DNA of 64,000 bases from Purshia tridentata (Eukaryota; Streptophyta; Magnoliopsida; Rosales; Rosaceae), in NCBI GenBank assembly GCA_003254885.1, contig QANT01006766.1, positions 1-64,000 on the forward strand, given 5' to 3'. The position numbers and the translations under genes were made by a program. Of this stretch, positions 1 to 12,985 are shown piece by piece; positions within the stretch are counted from its first letter, which is position 1; every line of letters starts with the position of its first letter. The notes beneath the pieces were generated by a model. It was not told where the DNA came from and searched no databases. It was given only the letters and a program-made list of their open reading frames with translations.

Positions 1-35
1 ATTAGAATTTACTTAAAAAGGTACGGGTCGTTACA
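1..35 (-). mobile_element. Terminal fragment of an LTR (Tekay-like solo-LTR family)
   Basis: Read on the minus strand, this edge begins TGTAACGACCCGTACC, nearly the same as the start of the LTRs at 59824 (TGTAACGATCCGTACT) and 47627 (TGTAACGGCCCGCACC). It is therefore the 5' terminus of a minus-oriented LTR whose body lies left of the window. CACAC at 36-40 would be the predicted target duplication; its partner is outside the window. Long LTRs with TGTAACGNCCCG ends are common in plant Ty3/gypsy chromoviruses, but no coding domain here supports a lineage. Confidence 0.6.
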
Positions 36-149
36 CACACCATATGTATACAGTTAGTTGAAAGCATGCATCCCACTAGCTAATGAATCAAAGCTTTTAA
101 GCAAAGCTTACATCATTGTAGTAGCCACTCGCCTACACACAAGTATGGT

Positions 150-178
150 GATATATATATATATATATAAATATATAA
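150..178. repeat. AT-dinucleotide microsatellite
   Basis: A run of alternating TA/AT within AT-rich sequence; nothing else recognisable is next to it. Confidence 0.8.
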
Positions 179-1112
179 AATATTTCCCAGTGAAATGTAA
201 GACATTGAAAAAAACATCTAGGGCAAAACAGAACCTTATAATAAAATAAAAGCCAGCTAAAAAATATTACTACCCCCATGGAAAAATGAAGAAAGACACC
301 TACCTTTAAAAAGAAACTTTCTAATATTCCACAACACCGGCCACTTGCATATTTACCAGATACCACCAACCTTTTGTGAACTCAAAAAAAGGGCTCAATT
401 TCAAAAGATTAGAGGAATCGATCTGTTTAGAAGAAAATGACCTCAGCGACCGAAGCTTCCATATATTCCCATTGTGACTTTGTTTTTTAAGGACCAAAAA
501 AGAAAGAAATAGGTGATCAGGTACATCCAAAAGTATTAGACTCCTGACTCACATCAATGACAATAATTTTATTACCATGCACAGAATTTCTTGCAAAATA
601 TAATCTTTCTTAAACTTATAAAATTTGGCAATTCAGTGAGCATCAAATTTCCTAACCTGGATTATAAATTACAAAAAAATTCAACCATGACTTCAATTTA
701 GTGATTACACTTGGAAAATTCGTGGCCTATAAATTTCGAATTAAAAATCAAAGCAAGTAAGACTCGGTGAAGGTTTAAGATGCCCCCTCATTTTTTAAGC
801 GTGTTTTAAACATGAGGGGTCGATCTGCAGCAACTATTATGTATATAAGTATGTCAAAACTCAAAAATTATTGGCTCCTAGGCAGAGGTTTCTTTAAACC
901 TAGCACAATTGTGGTGGTGGTGACTTCAATATTTACACGTCAAATTTGTTTCTGATCAAGATATAAATATGATATGGCTTTATTCAAACTGATCCAATCA
1001 TAAATAGTAGTATGAACGTTTAAAGCAAAATTTGGCCCATTTTATTATAACTTGTATTCAGTGTATTGTTAATGATATGTGGGTTGTGCCTAGGGGAAGA
1101 CATGTACTTACA

Positions 1113-1340
1113 CTTGATGCTCTGTTCGTAGTCAACTGATATTCTTTAGCTTGGCGCGCTGTAGGGATGAAAGCAGCGTCTTGATTCACGGCAACTAAAG
1201 CTTTGGACATGTCACCTTCTCATCTTCTCTTGCATATAATATTGTAATGTCATTGTGAATTCTTCCATGTTCAGTTTGATTGTCGGAATCTCATCATGAT
1301 CCACATAGAATAAGTCCTCATAAGTATGAACTCCAAACAT
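1113..1340 (-). other. Two short exon-like coding pieces, unrecognised
   Basis: On the minus strand an ATG at 1340-1338 opens 42 codons (starting MFGVHTYEDLFYVDHDEIP) and stops at 1214-1212. A second ATG at 1210-1208, one base out of frame, opens about 33 codons (MSKALVAVNQDAAFIPTARQ...) and runs into AGTGTAAGT, a plausible splice donor near 1113. The amino-acid composition looks protein-like, and the frame offset suggests a 1-nt shift or two exons. I do not recognise either sequence. They may be transposon exons or a captured host-gene fragment. Confidence 0.25.
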
Positions 1341-1797
1341 CAACTACCTACCAAAAAAAACAAATGAAGAATGGAAAACCCTAATGTTCATGTGTTAGCA
1401 AAACCTAAAAGCTAAAAAATAAGAAATTCTTAAGAAAAGTACAAAATATGCCTATGAGAAGAAACGAAATCCTCTCTGCCAATAGTCTTAATTTCAAAAT
1501 CAAACCTCAAATCCTATAAATCAAAACCATAAATTAAGCGAACAATCAAATCAAAGGCCTCTATTAAAAACCCATAATTAACTCTAATTCGAAACCCAAT
1601 ACCAAATTCTAGTATTCTAAATCTTAAAACTAAATCCCTCTATTCAAAACCCTAACTTGAAAAAAAAAACTCAAACAAAATCTTTGAAATTGAAACCATA
1701 AATCCACAATCATCAAATACCTAAAAGAAAGCTGGGTGGTGGTATCACAAAGACTTCCCTGGGTCAATCTCGATCTTGCAACATCGTCCAGATCGAG

Positions 1798-1965
1798 TTA
1801 TCTTCTGTCCCTTTCTCTTCGTGATATCTCAGACTTCTCTCTTTCTTTGTTGCGTTTGCTCTCTGCAAGGTGTGGGTACAAGTAGACCTTCAGCTCTGCT
1901 TGGGTTAGGTTGGGAAAGGGAGAGAAAAGAGGGAGGAAGAGATGGTCGATGGTCTCGCTGGCCAT
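1798..1965 (-). CDS. Short ORF behind a CT-rich leader, possible first exon
   Basis: On the minus strand an ATG at 1965-1963 opens 55 codons and ends at TAA (1800-1798). The product starts MASETIDHLFLPLFSPFPNL and ends in a highly charged Arg/Lys/Glu stretch that resembles read-through of an intron or leader. Upstream (1966-2060) is a CT-rich, 5'UTR-like tract, and the AT-rich CACTA-like terminus follows. This is the layout of a gene start just inside a transposon end. A spliced form is possible because CTGAAGGTCTAC offers an AG|GT donor inside the ORF. No family is recognised. It could equally be a captured host 5' exon. Confidence 0.3.
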   Translation of the reverse strand: MASETIDHLFLPLFSPFPNLTQAELKVYLYPHLAESKRNKEREKSEISRRERDRR

Positions 1966-2099
1966 CACAGTGACAGTTCAATTGGTGAGGAGGCACCGTG
2001 AAGAAGAGAGAGGAGACAGAGAAAATTAAAGAGAGGGAGAGTTTTGGGTGGAATAATTAAGTTGTGTGATTGGGATAAAAAACCTAAGCGAACAGCGTT

Positions 2100-2375
2100 T
2101 TTTCCCTTTTTTCCTTATATTACTTTAGATATCAGTTTTAAAATATAATTCATAAAATTAAAAGATTTAAAATATCGAAATAAAACACCTTAATATGTAA
2201 ACCGATATATAAAATAAAATTAGATATTTAGGATATCGGAATAGAATACCTAAATATATAAGCCGATATATAAAATGGTAAAAATATCAGTTTTAAAAAA
2301 CTTAATATTACAATATCAGTTACGTTTAAAACTGATATATATGAAGTGATATATATGGACATTTTTGTAGTAGTG
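2100..2375. repeat. Subterminal repeats of the CACTA-like end
   Basis: Short motifs recur in both orientations close to the terminus: ATATCAGTT three times, CCGATATATAAAAT twice (after AA and after AG), and inverted forms such as AACTGATATAT. Dense short subterminal repeats are the usual transposase-binding arrangement in CACTA elements. Here that role is inferred from position. Confidence 0.5.
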
Positions 2376-5300
2376 GGTGTCACGAAAGAACGAAAACATC
2401 GTTTCGGTGCACACTCAGTACGATTTGGTTCAAGTTGCACCAAAACGTTATCGGTTGGCAAGAAAGACATGGGGAAGCGCTTTCTCATGCTTGGATTAGC
2501 ATCCTAGCCCTAGAGAAGCACATTTCATGTTTAGAAGAAACGAAAACATCACTTCGGTGCGTGCTCAGTCCAACTTCGTGCAATTTCCACCAAAATGTGT
2601 CCGGTTGGCCAGAAAGATGTGGGGAAACACTTTCTCGTGCTTGGATTAGCGTTCTAGCCCTAAAGAAGCACCTTTTTTGTGTAAGAACGCACGAAAACAG
2701 CATTTCGGAGCGTACTCAATCTAGTTTCTTTTCAATTGCATCAAAACATGCGCGGTTGGCCATATAGACATGAGGAGGCACGTTCTCTTGTTTGGATTAG
2801 CGTTCTAGCCCAAATGAACCACTTTAGGTGTTAAGAATGCATGAAGCGTCATTTCGGTGCACACCACGTACAATTTGGTTAAAGTTGCGGCAAAACGTGC
2901 TCGGTTGGCAAAAAGCACGTTCTCATGCTTGGATTAATGTTCTAGCCCTCAAGAAGCACACTTCGTGTTAAGAATGAACTCAAAGGTCATTTTGATGCAT
3001 GCTTTCGTCTAAATTGCAACAAAATGTGCCCGGTTGGCAAGAAAGACGTGAGGAAGCACTTTCTCATGTCCCGATTTGCGTGCTAGCCCTAAGGAGCCAC
3101 TTTAGGTGTGAAGAATGCACGAAGACATNGTTAAGAATGCACGAAGACATCATTCCGGCGCATACTCAGTCCAAATTCGTCCAAAAAGAACCACTTTAGG
3201 TCTTAAGAATGCACGGAAAGGTGATTTGGGTGTTCACTGAGTCCAATTTGATTGAAGTTACACCAAAACTTTCCCGGTTGGCAAGAAAGACGTGGGGAAG
3301 CACTTTCTCGTGTCTCGATTACCGTGCACGCCCGAGAGAACCACTTTGGGTGCTGAGAGTGCACGAATACGTCATTTCGGTGCGCACTTAGTCCAATTCG
3401 GTTAAAGTTGCACCAAAACGTGCTCGGTTGACAAGAAACACATGGGAACCACTTTCTCGTGTGTGGATTAGCGTTCTAGCCCAAAGGAACTACTTTTGGT
3501 GCTAAGAATGCACGAGTACGTGGTTTCGGTGCACATTGAAGGTCAAGTTTGGCTAACGTAGCAACAAAACGTGCTCGGTTGGCAAGAAAGACATAGGGAT
3601 GCACTTTCTCATGCTTGGATTAGCGTTCTAAGCCTAAAAGAAGCACATTTCGTGTTCGGATGGAACAAAAGTGTCTTTCCGGTGCATACTCAGTCCAACT
3701 TGGTCAAAGTTGCACCAAAACGCGCCCGGTTGGCAAGAAAGGGATGAGGAAGCACTCTCTAATGCGTCGATTAGGGTGCTAGCCCTCAGGAACCGCTTTA
3801 GGTGTTAAGAAGGAGCGAAAACGTCGTTTCGGTGCACACTCGGTAGGATTTGGTTCAAGTTGCATCCAAACGTTATCGGTTGTCAAGAAAGACGTGGGGA
3901 AGCGCTTTCTCATGCTTGGATTAGCATCCTAGCCCTAGAGAAGCACATTTCGTGTTTAGAAGCGAAGAAAACATCACTTCGGTGCGTGCTCAGTCCAACT
4001 TCGTGCGATTTCCACCAAAACGCGCCCGGTTGGCAAGAGGGATATGGGGAAGCACTTTCTCATGCTTGGATTAGCGTTCTAGCCCTCAAGAAGCACCGTT
4101 TTTGGGTAAGAACGCACGAAAACATCATTTCGGCGCATACTCCATCCAGTTTCGTTTCAATTGCACCACAACGTGCCCGGTTGGCAATAAAGGCATGAGG
4201 AGGCACTTTGTCTTGTTTGGATTAGCGTTCTAGCCCAAATGAACCACTTTAGGTGTTAAGAATGCATGGAGCGTCATTTCGGTGCACACCGCGTACGATT
4301 TGGTTAAGGTTGCGCCAAAACGTGGTCAGTTGGCAAGAAGCACGTTCTCATGCTTGGATTAACGTTCTAGCCCTAGAGAAGCACACTTCGTGTTAAGAAT
4401 GAACTCAAAGGTCATTTCGGTGCATGCTTTCGTCTAAATTGCAACAAAACGTGCCCGGTTGGCAAGAAAGACATGCGGAAGCACTTTCTCATGTCTCGAC
4501 TTGCGTGCTGGCCCTAAGGAGCCACTTTAGGCGTTAAGAATGCACGAAGACATCATTCCGGCGCATACTCAGTCCAAATTCGTCCAAAAAGAACCACTTT
4601 AGGTCTTAAGAATGCACGGAAAGGTGATTTCGGTGTGCACTGAGTCCAATTTGATTGAAGTTACACCAAAACGTTCCCGGTTGGCAAGAAAGACGTGGGG
4701 AAGCACTTTCTCATGTCTCGATTACCGTGCACGCCCGAGAGAACCACTTTTGGGTGCTGAGAGTGCACGAATACGTCATTTCGGTGCGCACTTAGTCCAA
4801 TTCGGTTAAAGTTGACCAAAACGTGCTCGGTTGACAAGAAACACATGGCAACCACTTTCTCGTGTGTGGATTAGCGTTCTAGCCTAAAGGAACTACTTTT
4901 GGTGCTAAGAATGCACGAGTACGTGGTTTCGGTGCACATTGAAGGTCAAATTTGGCTAACGTAGCAACAAAACGTGCTCGGTTGGCAAGAAAGACATAGG
5001 GATGCACTTTCTCATGCTTGGATTAGCGTTCTAAGCCTAAAAGAAGCACATTTCGTGTTCGGATGGAACAAAAGTGTCTTTCCGGTGCATACTCAGTCCA
5101 ACTTGGTCAAAGTTGCACCAAAACGCGCCCGGTTGGCAAGAAAGGGATGAGGAAGCACTCTCTAATGCGTCGGTTAGTGTGCTAGCCCTCAGGAACCGCT
5201 TTAGATGTTAAGAAGGAGCGAAAACGTCGTTTCAGTGCACACTCGGTACGATTTGGTTCAAGTTGCACCCAAACGTTATCGATTGTCAAGAAAGACGTGG

Positions 5301-5962
5301 GGAAGCGCTTTCTCATGCTTGGATTAGCATGCTAGCCCTAGAGAAGCACATGTCGTGTTTAGAAGCGACGAAAACATCACTTCGGTGCGTGCTCAGTCCA
5401 ACTTCGTGCGATTTCCACCAAAACGCGCCCGGTTGGCAAGAGGGATATGGGGAAGCACTTTCTCATGCTTGGATTAGCGTTCTAGCCCTCAAGAAGCACC
5501 GTTTTTGGGTAAGAACGCACGAAAACATCTTTTCGGCGCATACTCCATCCAGTTTCGTTTCAATTATTGCACCGAAACGTGCCCGGTTGGCAATAAAGGC
5601 ATAAGGAGGCACTTTGTCTTGTTTGGGTTAGCGTTCTAGCCCAAATGAACCACTTTAGGTGTTAAGAATGCATGGAGCGTCATTTCGGTGCACACCGCGT
5701 ACGATTTGGTTAAGGTTGCGCCAAAACGTGCTCGGTTGGCAAGAAGCACGTTCTCATGCTTGGATTAACGTTCTAGCCCTAGAGAAGCACACTTCGTGTT
5801 AAGAATGAACTCAAAGGTCATTTCGGTGCATGCTTTCGTCTAAATTGCAACAAAACGTGCCCGGTTGGCAAGAAAGACATGCGGAAGCACTTTCTCATGT
5901 CCCGATTTGCGTGCTAGCCCTAAGGAGTCACTTTAGGCGTTAAGAATGCACGAAGACATCAT

Positions 5963-6046
5963 TAGAAGCACTTTCTCATGTCCCGATTTGCATGCTTGCC
6001 CTATGGATCCACTTTAGGCGTTAAGAATGCACGAAGACATCATTCC
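5963..6046 (+). repeat. Local ~84-bp duplication inside array 1
   Basis: The stretch from the GAAGCACTTTCTCATGTCCC motif to GAAGACATCATT occurs twice in succession, once diverged. This makes the HOR interval 4612-6099 about 84 bp longer than the 1403-bp norm. Confidence 0.75.
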
Positions 6047-9000
6047 GGCGCACACTCAGTCCAAATTCGTCCAAAAAGAACCACTTTAGGTCTTAAGAAT
6101 GCACGGAAAGGTGATTTCGGTGTGCACTGAGTCCAATTTGATTGAAGTTACACCAAAACGTTCCCGGTTGGCAAGAAAGACGTGGGGAAGCACTTTCTCA
6201 TGTCTCCATTACCGTGCACGCCCGAGAGAACAACTTTGGGTGCTGTGAGTGAACGAATACGTCATTTCGGTGCGCAATTAGTCCAATTCGGTCAAAGATG
6301 CTCCAAAACGTGCTCGGTTGACAAGAAACACATGGGAACCACTTTCTCGTGTGTGGATTAGCGTTCTAGCCCAAATGAACTACTTTTGGTGCAAAGAATG
6401 CACGAGTACGTGGTTTCGGTGCACATTGAAAGTCAAATTTGGCTAACGTAGCAACAAAACGTGCTCGGTTGGCAAGAAAGACATAGGGATGCACTTTCTC
6501 ATGCTTGGATTAGCGTTCTAAGCCTAAAAGAAGCACATTTCGTGTTCGGATGGAACAAAAGTGTCTTTCCGGTGCATACTCAGTCCAACTTGGTCAAAGT
6601 TGCACCAAAACGCGCCCGGTTGGCAAGAAAGGGATGAGGAAGCACTCTCTAATGTGTCGATTAGCGTGCTAGCCCTCAGGAACCACTTTAGCTGTTTAGA
6701 AGGAGCGAAAACGTCGTTTCGGTGCACACTTGGTGCAATTTGGCTCAAGTTGCACCCAAATGTTATCGGTTGGCAAGAAAGACGTGGGGAAGCGCTTTCT
6801 CATGCTTGGATTAGCATCCTAGCCCTAGAGAAGCACATTTTGTGTTTAGAGGTAACGAAAATATTACTTAGGTGCGCGCTCAGTCCAACTTCGTGCGATT
6901 TCCACCAAAACGCGCCCGGTTGGCAAGAAGGATATGGGGCAGCACTTTCTCATGCTTGGATTAGCGTTCTAGCCCTCAAGAAGAACCTTTTTTTGGGTAA
7001 GAACGCACGAAAACATCATTTCGGCGCATACTCAATCTAGTTTCGTTTCAATTGCACCGAAAAGTGACCGGTTGGCAATAAAGGCATGAGGAGGCACCTT
7101 GTCTTGTTTGGGTTAGCGTTCTAGCCCAAATGAACCACTTTAGGTGGTAAGAATGCTTGGAGCGTCATTTCGGTGCACACCGCGTACGATTTGGTTAAAG
7201 TTGCGCCAAAACATGCTCGGTTTGCAAGAAGCACGTTCTCATGCTTGGATTCACGTTCTAGCCCTAGAGAAGCACACTTCGTGTTAAGAATGAACTCAAA
7301 GGTCATTTCGGTGCATGCTTTCGTCTAAATTGCAACAAAACGTGCCCGGTTGGCAAGAAAGACATGCGGAAGCACTTTCTCATGTCCCGATTTGCGTGCT
7401 AGCCCTAAGGAGCCACTTTAGGCGTTAAGAATGCATGAAGACGTCATTCCGGCGCACACTCAGTCCAAATTCGTCCAAAAAGAACCACTTAAGAATGCAC
7501 GAAAAGGTCATTTCGGTGTGCACTGAGTCCAATTTAATTGAAGTTACACCAAAACGTTCCCGGTTGGCAAGAAAGATGTGGCGAAGCACTTTCTCATGTC
7601 TTCATTACCGTGCACGCCCGAGAGAACAACTTTGGGTGCTGAGAGTGCACCAATACGTCATTTAGGTGCGCACTTAGTCCAATTCGGTCAAAGTTGCACC
7701 AAAACGTGCTCGGTTGACAAGAAAAACATGGGAACCACTTTCTCGTATGCGGATTAGCGTTCTAGCCCATATGAACCACTTTTGGTGCTAAGAATGCACG
7801 AGTACGTGGTTTCGGTGCACATTGAAGGTCAAATTTGGCTAACCTGGCAACAAAACGTTCTTAGTTGGCAAGAAAGACGTAGGGATACATTTTGTCATGC
7901 TTGGATTCGCGTTCTAAGCCTAAAAGAACCACATTTCATGTTAGGATGGAACAAATGTGTCTTTTCGGTGCATACTCAGTCAAACTTGGTTTAAATTGCA
8001 CCAAAACGTGCCCGGTTGGCAAGAAAGGGATGAGGAAGCACTCTCTAATGTGTCGATTAGCGTGCTAGCCCTCAGGAACCACTTTAGGTGTTTAGAAGGA
8101 GCGAAAACGTCGTTTCGGTGCACAGTCGGTGCGATTTGGCTCAAGTTGCAACCAAACGTTATCGGTTGGCAAGAAAGACGTGGGGAAGCGCTTTCTCATG
8201 CTTGTATTAGCATCCTAGCCCTAGAGAAGCACATTTCGTGTTTAGAAGTAACGAAAACATCACTTCAGTGAGTGCTCAGTCCAACTTCGTGCGATCTCCA
8301 CCAAAACGCGCCCGGTTGGCAAGAAGGATATGGGGAAGCACTTCCTCATGCTTGGATTAGCGTTCTAGCCCTCAAGAAGCACCTTTTTTTGGGTAAGAAC
8401 GCACGAAAACATCATTTCGGCGCATACTCAATCTAGTTTCGTTTCAATTGCACCGAAACGTGCCCGGTTGGCAATAAAGGCATGAGGAGGCACTTTGTCT
8501 TGTTTGGGTTAGCGTTCTAGCCCAAATGAACCACTTTAGGTGTTGAGAATGCATGGAGCGTCATTTCAGTGCACACTGTGAACGATTTGGTTAAAGTTGC
8601 GCCAAAACGTGCTCGGTTGGCAAGAAGCACGTTCTCACGGTTGGATTCACGTTCTAGCCCTAGAGAAGCACACTTTGTGTTAAGAATGAACTCAAAGGTC
8701 ATTTCGGTGCATGCTTTCGTCTAAATTGCAACAAAACGTGCCCTGTTGGCAAGAAAGACATGCGGAAGCACTTTCTCATGTCCCGATTTGCGTGCTTGCC
8801 CTATGGAGCCACTTTAGGGGTTAAGAATGCACGAAGACATCATTCCGGCGCACACTCAGTCCAAATTCGTCCAAAAAGAACCACTTTAGGTCTTAAGAAT
8901 GCACGAAAAGGTCATTTCGGTGTGCACTGAGTCCAATTTGATTGAAGTTACACCAAAACGTTCCCGGTTGGCAAGAAAGACGTGGGGAAGCACTTTCTCA

Positions 9001-9711
9001 TGTCTCCATTACCGTGCACGCCCGAGAGAACAACTTTGGGTGCTGTGAGTGCACGAATACGTCATTTCGGTGCGCAATTAGTCGAATTCGGTCAAAGTTA
9101 CACCAAAACGTGCTCGGTTGACAAGAAACACATGGGAACCACTTTCTCAGGTGTGGATTAGCGTTCTAGCCAAAATGAACTACTTTTGGTGCTAAGAATG
9201 CACGAGTACGTGGTTTCGGTGCACATTGAAGGTCAAATTTCGCAAACGTAGCAACAAAACGTGCTCGGTTGGCAAGAAAGACAAAGGGATGCACTTTCTC
9301 ATGCTTGGATTAACGTTCTAAGCCTAAAAGAAGCACATTTCGTGTTAGGATGGAACAAAAGTGTCTTTTCGGTGCATACTCAATCCAACTTGGTTTAAAT
9401 TGCACCAAAACGTGCCCGGTTGGCAAGAAAGGGATGAGGAAGCACTCTCTAATGTCTCGATTAGCGTGCTAGCCCTCAGGAACCACTTTAGGTGTTTAGA
9501 AGGAGCGAAAACGTCGTTTCGGTGCACACTCGGTGCGATTTGGCTCAAGTCGCAACCAAACGTTATCGGTTGGCAAGAAAGACATGGGGAAGCGCTTTCT
9601 CATGCTTGGATTAGCATCCTAGCCCTAGAGAAGCACATTTTGTGTTTAGAAGTAACGAAAACATCACTTCGGTGAGTGCTCAGTCCAACTTCGCGCGATT
9701 TCCACCAAAAC

Positions 9712-9760
9712 GCGCTCGGTTGGCAAGAAATTCGTGCGATTTCCACCAAAACGCGCCCGG
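9712..9760 (+). repeat. Local ~43-bp duplication inside array 1
   Basis: TTCGTGCGATTTCCACC plus the following core is present twice in tandem here but once in other HOR copies. The interval 8899-10344 is 1445 bp instead of 1402. Confidence 0.75.
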
Positions 9761-10343
9761 TTGGGAAGAAGGATATGGGGAAGCACTTTCTCATGCTTGG
9801 ATTAGCGTTGTAGCCCTCAAGAAGCACCTTTTTTTGGGTAAGAACGCACGAAAACATCATTTCGGCGCATACTCAATCTAGTTTCGTTTCAATTGCACCG
9901 AAACGTGCCCGGTTGGCAATAAAGGCATGAGGAGGCACTTTGTCTTGTTTGGGTTAGCGTTCTAGCCCAAATGAACCACTTTAGGTGTTAAGAATGAATG
10001 GTGCGTCATTTCGGTGCACACCGCGTACGATTTCGTTAAAGTTGCGCCAAAACGTGCTCGGTTGGCAAGAAGCACGTTCTCACGCTTGGATTCACGTTCT
10101 AGCCCTAGAGAAGCACACTTCGTGTTAAGAATGAACTCAAAGCTCATTTCGGTGCATGCTTTTGTCTAAATCGCACCAAAACGTGCCCGGTTGGCAAGAA
10201 AGACATGCGGAAGCAATTTCTCATGTCCCGATTTGCGTGCTAGCCCTAAGGAGCCACTTTAGGCGTTAAGAATGCACGAAGACATCATTCCGGCGCACAG
10301 TCAGTCCAAATTCGTCCAAAAAGAACCACTTTAGGTCTTAAGA

Positions 10344-11745
10344 ATGCACGAAAAGGTCATTTCGGTGTGCACTGAGTCCAATTTGATTGAAGTTACACCA
10401 AAACGTTCCCGGTTGGCAAGAAAGACATGGGCAAGCACTTTCTCATGTCTCCATTACCGTGCACGCCCGAGAGAACAACTTTGGGTGCTGAGAGTGCACG
10501 AATACGTCATTTCGGTGCGCACTTAGTCCAATTCGGTCAAAGTTGCACCAAAACGTGCTCGGTTGACAAGAAACACATGGGAACCACTTTCTCGTGTGTG
10601 GATTAGCGTTCTAGCCCAAATGAACTACTTTTGGTGCTAAGAATGCACGAGTACGCGGTTTCGGTGCACATTGAAGGTCAAATTTGGCTAACGTAGCAAC
10701 AAAACGTGCTCGGTTGGCAAGAAAGACATAGGGATGCATTTTCTCATGCTTGGATTAGCGTTCTAAGCCTAAAAGAAGCACATTTTGTGTTAGAATGGAA
10801 CAAAAGTGTCTTTTCGGTGCATACTCAGTCCAACTTGGTCAAAGTTGCACCAAAACGCGCCCGGCTGGCAAGAAAGGGATGAGCAAGCACTCTCTAATGT
10901 GTCGATTAGCGTGCTTGCCCTCTGGAACCACTTTAGGTGTTTAGAAGGAGCGACAACGTCGTTTCGGTGCACTTGGTGCGATTTGGCTCAAGTTGCACCC
11001 AAACGTTATCGGTTGGCAAGAAAGACGTGGGGAAGCGCTTTCTCATGCTTGGATTAGCATCCTAGCCCTAGAGAAGCACATTTCGTGTTTAGAAGTAACG
11101 AAAACATCACTTCGGTGCGTGCTCAGTCCAACTTCGTGCGATTTCCACCAAAACCCGCCCGGTTGGCAAGAAGGATATGGGGCAGCACTTTCTCATGCTT
11201 GGATTAGCGTTCTAGCCCTCAAGAAGCACCTTTTTTTGGGTAAGAACGCACGAAAACATCATTTCGGCGCATACTCAATCTAGTTTCGTTTCAATTGCAC
11301 CGAAACGTGCCCGGCTGGCAATAAAGGCATGAGGAGGCACTTTGTCTTGTTTGGGTTAGCGTTCTAGCCAAAATGAACCACTTTAGGTGTTAAGAATGCA
11401 TGGTGCGTCATTTCGGTGCACACCGCGTACGATTTGGTTAAAGTTGCGCCAAAACGTGCTCGGTTGGCAAGAAGCACGTTCTCACGCTTGGATTCACGTT
11501 CTAGCCCTAGAGAAGCACACTTCGTGTTAAGAATGAACTCAAAGGTCATTTCGGTGCATGCTTTCGTCTAAATTGCAACAAAACGTGCCCGGTTGGCAAG
11601 AAAGACATGCGGAAGCACTTTCTCATGTCTCGATTTGCGTGCTAGCCCTAAGGAGCCACTTTAGGCGTTAAGAATGCACGAAGACATCATTCCGGCGCAC
11701 AGTCAGTCCAAATTCGTCCAAAAAGAACCACTTTAGGTCTTAAGA
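10344..11745 (+). repeat. Representative array-1 HOR unit (nine monomers plus a partial)
   Basis: GGTTGGCAAG-type cores fall at 10411, 10561, 10712, 10863, 11011, 11161, 11313, 11462 and 11591, and the next unit's first core is at 11813. Spacings are 148-152 bp except the last two. One monomer is 129 bp (a ~20-bp deletion turning GAAAGACATG...GAAGCAC into GAAGCACG). The last interval is 222 bp because a ~73-bp partial monomer lies there, in which GTCCAAATTCGTCCAAAA is joined straight to AGAACCACTTTAGG. These two deletions recur in every HOR copy, so they were fixed before the HOR was amplified. Confidence 0.9.
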
Positions 11746-12879
11746 ATGCACGAAAAGGTCATTTCGGTGTGCACTGAGTCCAATTTGATTGAAGTTACAC
11801 CAAAACGTTCCCGGTTGGCAAGAAAGACGTGGGGAAGCACTTTCTCATGTCTCGATTACCGTGCACGCCCGAGAGAACAACTTTGGGTGCTGAGAATGCA
11901 CGAATACGTCATTTCGGTGCGCACTTAGTCCAATTCGGTCAAAGTGGCACCAAAACATGCTCGGTTGACAAGAAACACATGGGAACCACTTTCTCGTGTG
12001 TGGATTAGCGTTCTAGCCCAAAGGAACTACTTTTGGTGCTAAGAATGCACGAGTACGTGGTTTCGGTGCACATTGAAGGTCAAATTTGGCTAACGTAGCA
12101 AAAAAAGGTGCTTGGTTGGCAAGAAAGACATAGGGATGCACTTTCTCATGCTTGGATTAGCGTTCTAAGCCTAAAAGAAGCACATTTCGTGTTCGGATGG
12201 AACAAAAGTGTCTTTCCGGTGCATACTCAGTCCAACTTGGTCAAAGTTGCACCAAAACGCGCCCGGTTGGCAAGAAAGGGATGAGGAAGCACTCTCTAAT
12301 GTGTCGATTAGCGTGCTAGCCCTCAGGAACCACTTTAGGTGTTTAGAAGGAGCGAAAACGTCATTTCGATGCACACTCGGTGCCATTTGGCTCAAGTTGC
12401 ACCCAAACGTTATCGGTTGGCAAGAAAGACGTGGGGAAGCGCTTTCTCATGCTTGGATTAGCATCCTAGCCCTAGAGAAGCACATTTCGTGTTTAGAAGC
12501 AACGAAAACATCACTTCGGTGCGTGCTCAGTCCAACTTCGTGCGATTTCCACCAAAACGCGCCCGGTTGGCAAGAAGGATATGGGGAAGCACTTTCTCAT
12601 GCTTGGATTAGCGTTCTAGCCCTCAAGAAGCACCTTTTTTTGGGTAAGAACGCACGAAAACATTATTTCGGCGCATACTCAATCTAGTTTCGTTGCAATT
12701 GCACCTAAACGTGCTCGGTTGGCAATAAAGGCATGAGGAGGCACTTTTTCTTGTTTGGGTTAGCGTTCCAGCCCAAATGAACCACATTAGGTGTTAAGAA
12801 TGCATGGTGCGTCATTTCGGTGCACACCGCGTATGATTTGGTTAAAGTTGTGCCAAAACGTGCTCGGTTGGCAAGAAGC

Positions 12880-12985
12880 ACGTTGTATAGGTGTTAAGAA
12901 TGCATGGAGCGTCATTTCTGTGAAAACCGCGCACAATTTGGTTAAAGTTGCGCCAAAACGTGCTTGGTTGGCAACAAGCACGTTC
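12880..12985 (+). repeat. Local ~102-bp duplication inside array 1
   Basis: The AGGTGTTAAGAATGCATGG...GCCAAAACGTGC segment is repeated after GCACGTTGTAT. The HOR interval 11746-13250 is 1504 bp, 102 bp above normal. Confidence 0.75.

Larger units (their letters stand above)
36..2375 (-). mobile_element. Terminal part of a CACTA-like DNA transposon
   Basis: The right edge reads CATTTTTGTAGTAGTG, the inverted form of CACTACTACAAAAATG, which matches the CACTA-type terminus of plant elements. Satellite sequence resumes immediately after it. Subterminal repeats occupy 2100-2375. A CT-rich leader and a short minus-strand ORF lie about 400 bp inside the terminus, where a transposon's own first exon would sit. 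No transposase motif is visible in the rest, which is AT-rich with a small hairpin near 783-819 (CCCCTCAT paired with ATGAGGGG). The opposite terminus was not found. This is a different family from the element at 43124, whose terminus is CACTACAACAAAT. Confidence 0.5.

Noticed and set aside
6561-7040. Long open frames through the satellite, such as 159 codons here and at 12208
   Set aside because: They follow the 150-bp periodicity, exist on both strands, differ in frame between copies and are broken by indels. They are a by-product of monomer length and few stops, not genes.
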